Below are positions 35,331 to 43,348 of a stretch of DNA of 64,000 bases, in pieces. Positions within the stretch are counted from its first letter, which is position 1. Each line of letters opens with the position of its first letter. The translations under genes were made by a program, and so were the position numbers. This stretch comes from Syntrophotalea acetylenica. Its GTDB lineage: Bacteria; Desulfobacterota; Desulfuromonadia; Desulfuromonadales; Syntrophotaleaceae. The notes below the pieces were generated by a model, which ran no database searches, was not told the DNA's origin, and saw only the letters and a program-made list of their open reading frames with translations. Location: positions 620,001 through 684,000 of the forward strand of contig NZ_CP015455.1 of assembly GCF_001888165.1 (NCBI RefSeq). Direction: 5' to 3'.

Positions 35331-36881
35331 TTATCGGTCCCGGCTGTCCGCCGCGTCTCTGACGGTCTGTAGCTTTTTCGGCGCTCGTCCGTAGCGCCGG
35401 GTCAGTTGTGCCAGTCGCCGTTGGCTGTTGGCCGTAAGTTCGCCGGGGCGAAGCCGCCATCCCCAGTTGCCGTCGGGCTGGCCGGGGTGGTTCATGCGTC
35501 CTTCCGTGCCGAGTGGCAAAACATCCTGCAGCGGGCATATGGCAACCCGGGCGACGCTGGCCCAGGCCAGGCGGATCAGGTCCCATGGCATGTCGGCGTC
35601 ATTGCGGCCAAGGTAGCCCAGCACTTCGTCGCGCAGATTCCCCTCCAATTGCCGCCACCAGCCCAGGGTAGTATCGTTGTCGTGGGTTCCGGTGTAGATC
35701 ACGCAGCGCGACGTCAGGTTGTGGGGCAGGTACGGATTGTCCGGCCCGGAATCAAAGGCGAACTGCAGAATTTTCATGCCCGGCAAGCCGAGGGCGTCGC
35801 GCAGGTGTTCGACTTCCGGGGTGATGACACCGAGGTCTTCGGCCACCAGCGGCAGGTGGGGATGTCTGTGCCGCAATGCGGAGAAAAGATCTTCGCCGGG
35901 GCCTGGCCACCAGTGGCCGTTGACCGCGGTCGGGTCGCCGGCCGGGATGGCCCAGCATTCCACGAACCCGCGGAAATGGTCGATGCGCAGCAGATCGCAT
36001 TGTGCGAGGTTCCAGTCCAGGCGGGTCTGCCACCAGGCGAACTGTTCCTGCCGGTGCCGCTCCCAGCGGTACAGGGGATTGCCCCAGCGCTGGCCGGTTG
36101 CACTGAAGTAGTCGGGTGGCACGCCGGCGACCACCGTCGGTTGCCGTTGTGCATCGAGATGAAACAGGTCCGGCCGGGCCCAGACATCCACCGAGTCAAA
36201 GGCGATGAAAATCGGCAGGTCGCCGAGAATGCGTATTCCCTGCTGGTTGGCGTAGTTGCGCAGCGCCAGCCACTGGTCGAAGAACACGAACTGCATGTAG
36301 CGGAAATAGTGCAGGCTGTCAGACAGATCCCGGCGCGCCTGCGCCAGGGCCTCCGCTTGTCTGTAGCGCAACGGTTCCGGCCACTGCTGCCATGAACGGC
36401 CCTCGAATTGCCGGCGCAGGGCGCAGAACAGAGCAAAATCCTCCAGCCAGTTTGCGTGTTTTTCGCAGAAGACCTCAAAGTCCGCTTTGCGCCTGGCCGA
36501 GGCTGCCGCCTGAAAACGTCTGGCTGCCTTGCTCAGCAGGCGCGCCTTGTACGGTTCGACAAAATCGAAATCGGCTCGTCCCTCCTCCCGGCCTATGCCC
36601 GCCAGATCTTCGACATCCAGATCGCCCTCCTCCGCCAGGCGTTCCAGGGACACCAGCAGCGGGTTGCCGGCAAAGGCCGACAGGGCGCTGTAGGGCGAAT
36701 GGCCGTAACCCGTTGGCCCCAGCGGCAGGATCTGCCACAGGGTTTGTTCCGCGCCGGCCAGAAAGTCAACGAAGCGCCACGCTTCACGCCCCAGATCACC
36801 AAGACCAAAGGGACCGGGCAGACAGGTCGGATGCAGCAGGATGCCGCTTGCGCGGCGCCCTTCCGGCAGCATGGCCGCCAT
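35331..36881 (-). CDS. malQ: 4-alpha-glucanotransferase (amylomaltase)
   Basis: A 516-residue GH77 enzyme that transfers glucan chains between maltodextrins or glycogen ends in the cytosol. The family blocks are clear: PLGPTGYGHSPY near residue 46, GDLPIFIAFDSVDVWARPDLF, the nucleophile region LLRIDHFRGF, the acid/base AEDLGVITPEV and the transition-state Asp in YTGTHDNDT. The ATG shares one base with the stop of the upstream DUF5661 gene (TGATG), so translation is coupled. It converges with uvrC. Its role is probably glycogen or maltodextrin turnover. Confidence 0.95.
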   Translation of the reverse strand: MAAMLPEGRRASGILLHPTCLPGPFGLGDLGREAWRFVDFLAGAEQTLWQILPLGPTGYGHSPYSALSAFAGNPLLVSLERLAEEGDLDVEDLAGIGREEGRADFDFVEPYKARLLSKAARRFQAAASARRKADFEVFCEKHANWLEDFALFCALRRQFEGRSWQQWPEPLRYRQAEALAQARRDLSDSLHYFRYMQFVFFDQWLALRNYANQQGIRILGDLPIFIAFDSVDVWARPDLFHLDAQRQPTVVAGVPPDYFSATGQRWGNPLYRWERHRQEQFAWWQTRLDWNLAQCDLLRIDHFRGFVECWAIPAGDPTAVNGHWWPGPGEDLFSALRHRHPHLPLVAEDLGVITPEVEHLRDALGLPGMKILQFAFDSGPDNPYLPHNLTSRCVIYTGTHDNDTTLGWWRQLEGNLRDEVLGYLGRNDADMPWDLIRLAWASVARVAICPLQDVLPLGTEGRMNHPGQPDGNWGWRLRPGELTANSQRRLAQLTRRYGRAPKKLQTVRDAADSRDR

Positions 36882-37318
36882 CAACCGAGGTCGTCGGTTT
36901 GCGAGGCGTCCAGAGCCAGGCGCGCCGCCGCCAGACGCCGGTAATAGTCGGCGGCCTTCTGCGGATTGTTGCCGAGCATCGCCTTGTGCAGATCTCCCTC
37001 CAGTTCCGCCACTTCCAGCCGCTTGTAATAGTCGAGGGTTTCCAGCAGGTGGGCGACGACGATGCGGGCCGTCAGCAGGGGGTGGTTGTTGGTGACATTG
37101 GCTGCCGGATACCGGGTGCCATGTTCCAGTTCGACCTCCAGCCCCACGCGAAAATCCTCCAGCGGGATCCGCAGACCGGCGGTGTCGGTATTGGCCAGTA
37201 TCATGGCGGCTTCCTCTTCCGTTACCTCGGCCTTTTCCATGGTCGTCCAGTCCCGGATGTCCAGTTCCCTGCACACCCTGCGCACTTCTTCCTCGGTGAT
37301 ATAGACAGGCAGTTGCAT
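36881..37318 (-). CDS. DUF5661 family protein
   Basis: A 145-residue soluble protein. The block HGTRYPAANVTNNHPLLTARI followed by VAHLLETLDYYKRLEVAE matches the DUF5661 family as I know it. No catalytic residues are obvious; the function is unknown. Its stop overlaps the malQ start by one base, and AAAGG precedes its own ATG. It lies downstream of ackA on the same strand, so it could be co-transcribed with the carbohydrate and acetate genes. Confidence 0.7.
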   Translation of the reverse strand: MQLPVYITEEEVRRVCRELDIRDWTTMEKAEVTEEEAAMILANTDTAGLRIPLEDFRVGLEVELEHGTRYPAANVTNNHPLLTARIVVAHLLETLDYYKRLEVAELEGDLHKAMLGNNPQKAADYYRRLAAARLALDASQTDDLG

Positions 37319-37443
37319 GGCAATAACCTTTGGTTGGAGTTGAAGTCGGGGCCGGGTTCTAAAAACCCGCCTGGATTGTTTTCAGTGACTAGCATGCCGG
37401 CGGAATCCGAAGTCGGCGTTTTATTTTCGCGTCCCCCTATGCG

Positions 37444-37474
37444 CCGCTGACGACAGGGCTGGCGTCGTCAGCGG
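37444..37474. terminator. Stem-loop at the ackA 3' end
   Basis: A perfect 11-bp stem (CCGCTGACGAC / GTCGTCAGCGG) with a 9-base loop overlaps the ackA stop. No T run follows, so it may stabilise the mRNA end or give only weak termination. Confidence 0.4.
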
Positions 37475-38730
37475 GGCACGAAATCGGGCCGGGCAAAGGA
37501 GTAGGTGAATTCCATGTGATGGGCGTAGCGACCGTCGAGGATAGCCGCCACGTCCTCGATGAAAACCAGCTCTTCGTCGGTGGGAATGACGAAGGCCTTG
37601 ATGGGGGAGCCGTCGCCGGTGATGATTTTTTCACCGCCCCCGACCGCTTCACGGTTGCGCTGCTCATCGAGATGGATGCCGAGGTGCTGCAGTTGCTGCA
37701 GGGCCATCTGCCGGATAAGCCAGGAATTTTCGCCGACGCCGGCGGTGAAGACCACGGCGTCGAGCGGACCTGCGGCAGCCAGGTAGGCGCCGATATATTT
37801 GCGCAGGCGGTAGCTTTCGATCTCCAGGCAAAGCCGGCAGCGTTCATCCCCCTGTCGCGCTGCCTGAATGATGTCGCGGCGGTCGGTAAAGCGTCCGGTA
37901 ATGCCAAGCACTCCGCTTTTCTTGTTGAGCAGATTGTCCATCTCGTCGGGGGTCAGATTTTCCATCTTCATCATGAAATGGGGGATCGCCGGATCGATGT
38001 CGCCGCAGCGGGTGCCCATGACCGCCCCTTCGAGGGGGGTAAGGCCCATGCTGGTGTCGATGGATATGCCATTGCGGATGGCGCAGTGGGAAACGCCGTT
38101 GCCGATGTGCATGGTGATCAGGTTGCAGTCACACGATGCCTTGCCGAGCAGCGCCGCCGCCCGTTTCGAAACGTAAAGGTGGGAGGTGCCGTGAAAACCG
38201 TACCGGCGCACCCTGTAGCGCTCATACCAGTTGTAGGGCAGGGCGTAGAGATAGGCGTGGCGGGGCATGGTCTGATGGAAGGCCGTGTCGAAGATCGCGA
38301 TGTTGGGCACCTGCGGCAACACACTTGACACCGCTTCGATGCCGGCGATGTTGGGAGGGTTGTGCAGGGGGGCCAGGTGTTGTACCTCGCGAATGGCTTC
38401 CAGCACTTCCGCGTCGATGCGTACCGAACAGGTAAAACGCTCTCCGCCATGCACAACCCGATGGCCGACGGCCGCAATGGCGCTTATATCGGGGATCACC
38501 GCGGCGGGACCTTCGGTCATGGTGCGGATGATCAGGTCGATGGCGGTTTCATGGTCCGGACATTCCTTTTCCAGGCGGAAATCTTCGCGCCCCGGCACGC
38601 TCTGCACGATGAAAGAACCGCCGGCGATAACCCGCTCGACCAGGCCCATGGCGAGGGTCTGCTTTCGTGCCCAGTCAAAAAGGCTGTACTTGACCGACGA
38701 GCTTCCGCAATTCAGGGCCAGAATGATCAT
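37468..38730 (-). CDS. ackA: Acetate kinase
   Basis: A 420-residue ASKHA-fold kinase that converts acetyl phosphate and ADP to acetate and ATP. The phosphate-1 motif is LNCGSSSVKYSLF; HRVVHGGERF, DTAFHQTMP, HIGNGVSHCA, GTRCGDIDPAIP and TAGVGENS cover the substrate and nucleotide sites. AGGGAG precedes the ATG. No phosphotransacetylase gene is adjacent. It is the main route to ATP by substrate-level phosphorylation in fermentative relatives. It lies downstream of the lapA-like gene and upstream of DUF5661. Confidence 0.97.
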   Translation of the reverse strand: MIILALNCGSSSVKYSLFDWARKQTLAMGLVERVIAGGSFIVQSVPGREDFRLEKECPDHETAIDLIIRTMTEGPAAVIPDISAIAAVGHRVVHGGERFTCSVRIDAEVLEAIREVQHLAPLHNPPNIAGIEAVSSVLPQVPNIAIFDTAFHQTMPRHAYLYALPYNWYERYRVRRYGFHGTSHLYVSKRAAALLGKASCDCNLITMHIGNGVSHCAIRNGISIDTSMGLTPLEGAVMGTRCGDIDPAIPHFMMKMENLTPDEMDNLLNKKSGVLGITGRFTDRRDIIQAARQGDERCRLCLEIESYRLRKYIGAYLAAAGPLDAVVFTAGVGENSWLIRQMALQQLQHLGIHLDEQRNREAVGGGEKIITGDGSPIKAFVIPTDEELVFIEDVAAILDGRYAHHMEFTYSFARPDFVPR

Positions 38731-38820
38731 TTCGCACTCCCTGCGTCGCTGGCGTGTCTTTAATTTCTAACAACAATCCGGGGAAATGCAACGCAGGCGG
38801 CGGCTTTACGCCTGCAGGTT

Positions 38821-39036
38821 TCATGCATGGCGCTTTTTGGCCCGCCGGTCGAGGAGATAGGCGACAAGCACGCCAAGAACCATGCCCACCAGCAGGGTCA
38901 TGAACAGCAGAAACGCCAGCGGCGCGCTCATGGTCAGCGTGAGGATTCGCACCTGTACCGTGACGGTGTTCTGCAGAATAACCAGCAGCGCCAGCACGGC
39001 AAGAACAATAAAACAGGTGAGTTTCAGGTTTCTCAT
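38821..39036 (-). CDS. LapA-family (DUF1049) small membrane protein
   Basis: A 71-residue protein with two membrane segments and a basic tail (DRRAKKRHA). The pattern (QNTVTVQVRILTLTMSAPLAFLLF, then GMVLGVLVAYLLDRR) is that of the lipopolysaccharide assembly protein A domain. In E. coli, LapA works with LapB in controlling LPS synthesis; no LapB-type gene is adjacent here. GGGAGA precedes the ATG. Confidence 0.85.
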   Translation of the reverse strand: MRNLKLTCFIVLAVLALLVILQNTVTVQVRILTLTMSAPLAFLLFMTLLVGMVLGVLVAYLLDRRAKKRHA

Positions 39037-39098
39037 GGGGGGTGTCTCCCGGTAAAAGGCCCGTCAGGTCGCCGTTATGGTTGGAAACCCCGGCGCGT

Positions 39099-40676
39099 TC
39101 AGGCAACGATGTGTGGTCCCGCATAGCGTTGCGCCAACGATGCCGGCCATCCTTCCCGCTCTTGTTTCAGGGATTGGGGCAGGTGGTCGAGAATATCCTG
39201 GGCGGTCATGCCGTCTTCGCCCAGCTGCATGGCGGCCAGGTCTCCCGCCGCACCGTGCAGGAACACTCCCTTGCACACCGCATCCTCGATGCTCAGGCCG
39301 AGACCGTGCATGGCGGCGATGGTTCCGGTCAGAACGTCCCCCGAACCGGCGGAGGCCATGCCGCTGTTGCCGCTGGGATTGATGAAAACGCGACCGTCTG
39401 GAAAACCGATCAGCGAATGGGCGCCTTTCAGAACGATGATCGCCCCGAGTTCGCCAGCGGCCCGCTGTACGGTGCGGATGCGGTCTTTTTCCAAATCAGG
39501 GATGCCGATGCCTGTCAGGCGGGACATTTCCCCCGGGTGCGGGGTCAGCACCGTGGGGGCACGCCGTTGGCGCAACTGTTCCGGGTTTTGGCAGATAGCG
39601 GTGATGCCGTCGCCGTCGATGAGCAGGGGACGTTCGATGGCGGCGATCAGTTCTCGCGCCAGTTGCTGGGTCTGTGTCTGCAGCGACAATCCGGGACCGA
39701 GGACCGTCATGTCGAGGCTGTTGGCCAACGCCAGCAGGGCGTCGCGATTGCAAAGCGCAAGGCTGCCTTCCGCCGTGGAAACCTGGGGCAGAAACACGAC
39801 CTCACTGGCCTTCATGGCGATAAACGGCGTGATGGCCTGGGGTGCGGCGAGGCGGCTGTACCCGCCGCCGGCCTTCAGGTAGGAAAGCGCGGCAAAGCAG
39901 GGCGCACCCAGATAACCGGCGGCACCGGCGATGAACAGCGCCTGGCCGAAGCTGCCCTTGTGGCCGGTGTGGTCGCGGGGCGGCAGCGGCGGCGGCACAT
40001 TGAGTGCGATTTTCAGGGCCGCGTCACGGTACAAGGCTGGTGGAAAGGAAATGTGGCTGACATGCAGACATCCGCCCAGGGCAAAGCCCGGATACAGCAG
40101 ATTGCCTATTTTGGGAAGGCCGAAGGTGACCGTGTGGTCGGCGCGCACCGCGCAGCCCAGCGCCTGCCCGGTATCGCCCTCCACCCCGGACGGGATGTCG
40201 ATGCTCAGCACCGGCTTGCCGCATGCGTTGATGGCCTCGATCACCGCACGGTGCAGGCCGCCGACTTCGCGGGTCAGGCCGGTACCGAAAATGCCATCGA
40301 TGACGGCGGCGCAGGCGGCCAGTTCAGCAGCCAGCCCGGCGCTGTTTTCAAGCTGGCGGACCTCCAGCGGCAAGCGGCGGATGATCTCCAGGTTGAGGCG
40401 CGCGGCACCGGCAAGTCGGTCCGGATCGCCAAGAATCAGCACCTTGACCGTACCTCCCGCCGAGTGAATTTTGCGGGCGACGACAAACCCGTCGCCGCCG
40501 TTGTTGCCCAGGCCGCAGAAAACTACGAAGCGCTGATCCGCGACAGGGCCGATCTGCGCAAGGACGGAGAAGGCGGCCTGTCCGGCATTTTCCATCAGCA
40601 GTTCCTCGGCGATGCCGTAACAGTCGATGGCGGCACGATCCATGGCGCGCATCTGCGCTACCGTGCTGACTTTCAT
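39099..40676 (-). CDS. nnr: Bifunctional NAD(P)H-hydrate epimerase / ADP-dependent dehydratase
   Basis: A 525-residue fusion that repairs damaged NAD(P)H. The N-terminal epimerase domain has CGLGNNGGDGFVVAR and DGIFGTGL, with the catalytic Asp and substrate site visible. The C-terminal ribokinase-like dehydratase has GHKGSFGQALFIAGAAGYLGA, LTPHPGEMSRLTG and NSGMASAGSGDVLTG, the ADP-binding end. The start at 40676 has AAAAGGGAGG upstream; an upstream-extended frame shows no homology. It is followed by the lapA-like gene at 62 bp. Confidence 0.94.
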   Translation of the reverse strand: MKVSTVAQMRAMDRAAIDCYGIAEELLMENAGQAAFSVLAQIGPVADQRFVVFCGLGNNGGDGFVVARKIHSAGGTVKVLILGDPDRLAGAARLNLEIIRRLPLEVRQLENSAGLAAELAACAAVIDGIFGTGLTREVGGLHRAVIEAINACGKPVLSIDIPSGVEGDTGQALGCAVRADHTVTFGLPKIGNLLYPGFALGGCLHVSHISFPPALYRDAALKIALNVPPPLPPRDHTGHKGSFGQALFIAGAAGYLGAPCFAALSYLKAGGGYSRLAAPQAITPFIAMKASEVVFLPQVSTAEGSLALCNRDALLALANSLDMTVLGPGLSLQTQTQQLARELIAAIERPLLIDGDGITAICQNPEQLRQRRAPTVLTPHPGEMSRLTGIGIPDLEKDRIRTVQRAAGELGAIIVLKGAHSLIGFPDGRVFINPSGNSGMASAGSGDVLTGTIAAMHGLGLSIEDAVCKGVFLHGAAGDLAAMQLGEDGMTAQDILDHLPQSLKQEREGWPASLAQRYAGPHIVA

Positions 40677-40804
40677 CGGTTTTTCCCTCCCTTTTGCAAC
40701 ATGCCCGGCTGCGGGAACCCGGTTGGAAATCCTGTGACATGTCAGGCTCGCGGGTGCCTGTCGAACAGGATGGGCCCGTGCCGGTAACGGAGCCGGCACA
40801 CCGG

Positions 40805-41488
40805 CTAAATCGGAAAGCTGCTTTCTGTAAAAGAGGTTTCCGCGGCCAACTCCCCCTCCAGAAGCCGCCGTGCCATATCCAGGTTGGCCGCAACCTTCCA
40901 GGCGCCCGGATAAGCAGCATCCGGCGCCAGGCCGCCGGGAATGACCAGACAGCGCAGGCCGGCGGCCCGTGCCGCTTCGAGGCCGCGACGGGTGTCTTCG
41001 ATGACAATGCACTCTTCAGGACGCAATCCACTGCGGGCCAGTGCCTTCAGATAGGGTTCGGGGTGGGGCTTGGTGTTGTGGAAGTCCTCGCGGGTAAGGA
41101 TAAAATCGAACTGTTGCGGCAATCCGCTGTGACGATGCATCAGTTCGAAATGATCCCGCAGTGAGCTGGTGACGATGGCCATGCCGACGTAAGGACGCAG
41201 GGCCGCGACCGCCTCGACGGCGCCGGCAAGAGGGGTGATCCCGGCTTGCAGCATGCGGCTGTAGCGGGCGTTCTTGGCATCGCGCAGCCGGCTCAGGTCC
41301 GCGTCCGAAAATCCCGCTTCCTGTGCCAGGCACAGGCTGCTGCGGCCTTCCTCCAGGGTGATGCGGCGATACAGGTCCATTGGCAGGGGAATGCCGACCT
41401 CGGCCAGGGTTTCCTGCATGGCCCGATAGTAAAGCGGTTCGGTGTCGACCAGTATGCCATCGTTGTCCCAGAATATGCCCTTGAGCAT
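40805..41488 (-). CDS. HAD-superfamily hydrolase (phosphoglucomutase/phosphatase-like)
   Basis: A 227-residue HAD protein with motif I FWDNDGILVDTEP at residues 6-18, motif II TSS in AIVTSSLRDHFE, and motif III/IV KPHPEPYLKALA plus IEDTRRGLEAARAAG. The pattern matches subfamily IA phosphatases and beta-phosphoglucomutases, with a helical cap after motif I. The substrate is unknown. The start at 41488 has AAAGGGAA upstream; an alternative ATG at 41515 overlaps the preceding stop as ATGA, so coupling is plausible either way. Confidence 0.85.
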   Translation of the reverse strand: MLKGIFWDNDGILVDTEPLYYRAMQETLAEVGIPLPMDLYRRITLEEGRSSLCLAQEAGFSDADLSRLRDAKNARYSRMLQAGITPLAGAVEAVAALRPYVGMAIVTSSLRDHFELMHRHSGLPQQFDFILTREDFHNTKPHPEPYLKALARSGLRPEECIVIEDTRRGLEAARAAGLRCLVIPGGLAPDAAYPGAWKVAANLDMARRLLEGELAAETSFTESSFPI

Positions 41489-41511
41489 GGCGTTTTCCCT
41501 TTTTGCGACCG

Positions 41512-42144
41512 TCATCCTTCCATGGTGAGTCTCTTTACCGGTGTTTCACAGGCCGCTTCGAAATGCCGCGCATCAGCCTCGGAGCCGATGCCACGGCCAA
41601 AGTGCATCGGAATAGCCAGTTTGGGCCGAAGCACCCTGGCTGCTGCAGCCGCTTCCGCGGCGGTCATGACGTAGGTGCCGCTGACCGGCAGCAGGGCGAT
41701 GTCGCAGGCGATGGTTTCCATCTCCGGGATAAGATCCGTGTCGCCTGCATGGTAGATGCGGCGGTCGTCTACCGTCAGGACAAATCCCACCATACCCGCT
41801 TCTCGCGGGTGGAAAACAATCCCTGGCGCCCGGAATTTATCGATATTGTAAGCCGGGACGATTTCGACACACACCTCGCCCACTTCCCTGCGCTCGCCGG
41901 CTCGCACCACGCGTACCGGTTCCGGCAGTTTTGCCGCTGCTGCGGCCGGAGCCATGACGACGGTTCGCGCTGTGCGGATGCGGGCCACGTCTTCCGGCGA
42001 ACAATGGTCGTGATGGTCATGGGTGACAAGGATCAGATCGGCGGGCGGTCCTTGCGGGATCTGCCATGGATCGATGTAGATCACCAGACCGCTGCCTTCG
42101 ATACGAAAACTGTCGTGACCGAGCCAATGGATACCGTGAAACAT
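41512..42144 (-). CDS. Metallo-beta-lactamase-fold metal-dependent hydrolase
   Basis: A 210-residue UlaG/YtkL-type protein of the MBL fold. The metal ligands lie in THDHHDHCSPED, GDTDLIPEM and MHFGRG. N-terminal WLGHDSFRIEG is typical of the group. The substrate is unknown; relatives include lactonases and uncharacterised hydrolases. AGGAGG precedes the ATG. Its stop overlaps the possible upstream start of the HAD gene by four bases, so the two may be co-translated. Confidence 0.85.
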   Translation of the reverse strand: MFHGIHWLGHDSFRIEGSGLVIYIDPWQIPQGPPADLILVTHDHHDHCSPEDVARIRTARTVVMAPAAAAAKLPEPVRVVRAGERREVGEVCVEIVPAYNIDKFRAPGIVFHPREAGMVGFVLTVDDRRIYHAGDTDLIPEMETIACDIALLPVSGTYVMTAAEAAAAARVLRPKLAIPMHFGRGIGSEADARHFEAACETPVKRLTMEG

Positions 42145-42232
42145 GGCGTTCCTCCTTGCCGAGAGAAGCCGGAAAATCGCAGATGGCTCTATTATAGCAG
42201 ATTCGGCACAAAGGCTGCGGTTTGCGCAGGAC

Positions 42233-42631
42233 TCACTTCTGCCCGACCGGTTGCGATGCAGGGATGGCGAATTCCGCCAGAATACCGGAATAGCTTCGCT
42301 CGTTGGGTGAGGAACAGCGGTATATGAAGCTGTCCATTTTCAGATAGGCCTTGCCTTTCGAGGGCTTGTAGCGCACCCGCAGGCGTCCCTCGGCCGTGTT
42401 GGTTTCCGATGAAAGGTAGAACTGCCGGAAGGGTTCATCCGGGCTCAGCGTGAACCGGGACAGGGTTTCGTCGTTGATGACAAAGCGCACGTTGACCTGA
42501 TGATCGGGGGTCACGTCCCATTCCATTTCAAAACATCCGAACAGTTTGCTGCCGTAGGAAGAGTCAGCCAGGGACGTCGAGCAAACCAGACACAACAACA
42601 GCATGCAGATCGAGGTTTTTATGCAATGCAT
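42233..42631 (-). CDS. Hypothetical exported protein
   Basis: A 132-residue protein with a signal peptide (MHCIKTSICMLLLCLVCSTSLA, likely cleaved near residue 22). The mature part has two cysteines (GCFEMEW and YRCSSPN) that could form a disulfide, and a beta-rich pattern. I do not recognise a family. It lies on its own between the MBL hydrolase and the DUF1847 gene. Confidence 0.65.
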   Translation of the reverse strand: MHCIKTSICMLLLCLVCSTSLADSSYGSKLFGCFEMEWDVTPDHQVNVRFVINDETLSRFTLSPDEPFRQFYLSSETNTAEGRLRVRYKPSKGKAYLKMDSFIYRCSSPNERSYSGILAEFAIPASQPVGQK

Positions 42632-42686
42632 GACGACTCCAGGGGGATAAGGCAGGTGTCAGACAAACCCGACACCATGGTTACGC

Positions 42687-43196
42687 TCAGGAGATCAGGG
42701 CCAGCAGCGGATTGTGCCCGTTGCTCCGGTCCTTGACGATGAGCGTGGTGACCGGTGCCCGTGAGTGTTTGGCAAAGAGCAGGTCGTGTCCCAGACACAG
42801 GCCGAGGGATATGTTCAGCTGGGTGTCGGCCTGAGCCAGTTGTCGCGCCTGTCCGATGGGGTTGCAGGAGATTCCGCGGCCGCCCGGGCTCAGGGCGGCG
42901 GCCGGCAGCTTGCAGACCTTGCAGTCGACCCGGCTCACCTCGAATCCTTCCAGGGCAAGGCGTTCTTCCAGTCTCTGCGCGGCCTCCCGGACCGCGACGC
43001 AGTGGGCGATGCCCAGCCGGGAATACCCCGCCGCCCGGGCAAAGCGCGCGATTTCGTCAATCCGGCTCAATCCCTTGCCCTTGGCCGCATCGGCCAGGGC
43101 CATAACCAGAAGATCCTCCGCGTCGTAAAGATCCATACAGCGTTGCTGTTCTTCCGTCAGCGGGACCGACTCCCGCATTTGTAGTGCTGCTTCCAT
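42687..43196 (-). CDS. DUF1847 family protein
   Basis: A 169-residue cytoplasmic protein. AGYSRLGIAHCVAVREAAQRLEE, SRVDCKVCKLPAAAL, GISCNPIGQARQLA and GLCLGHDLLFAKHSRAPVTTLIVKDR match DUF1847 as I know it, and its conserved cysteines and histidine suggest metal binding. The cysteine-rich N-terminal segment I associate with the family is not visible. The start at 43196 has GGAGG upstream; the frame is open to 43271 without a good ribosome site. Confidence 0.75.
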   Translation of the reverse strand: MEAALQMRESVPLTEEQQRCMDLYDAEDLLVMALADAAKGKGLSRIDEIARFARAAGYSRLGIAHCVAVREAAQRLEERLALEGFEVSRVDCKVCKLPAAALSPGGRGISCNPIGQARQLAQADTQLNISLGLCLGHDLLFAKHSRAPVTTLIVKDRSNGHNPLLALIS

Positions 43197-43348
43197 TCCA
43201 GACAATCCTCCAGACAGATGATCCGCGGCGATCTTGGCTTCCAGGTCGCGGCATCGGACGTTAAGCTGCAAGCTTGCTTGATCGGGGGCGGGCTGTCAAG
43301 GGCAAAGCCGGTGAGAATGGCCACGCTCCGTCAGTAAAAGACGCTGCA

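Noticed and set aside
39042-40787. A 581-codon plus-strand frame opposite nnr
   Set aside because: Shadow of the nnr gene, which has all family motifs on the minus strand.
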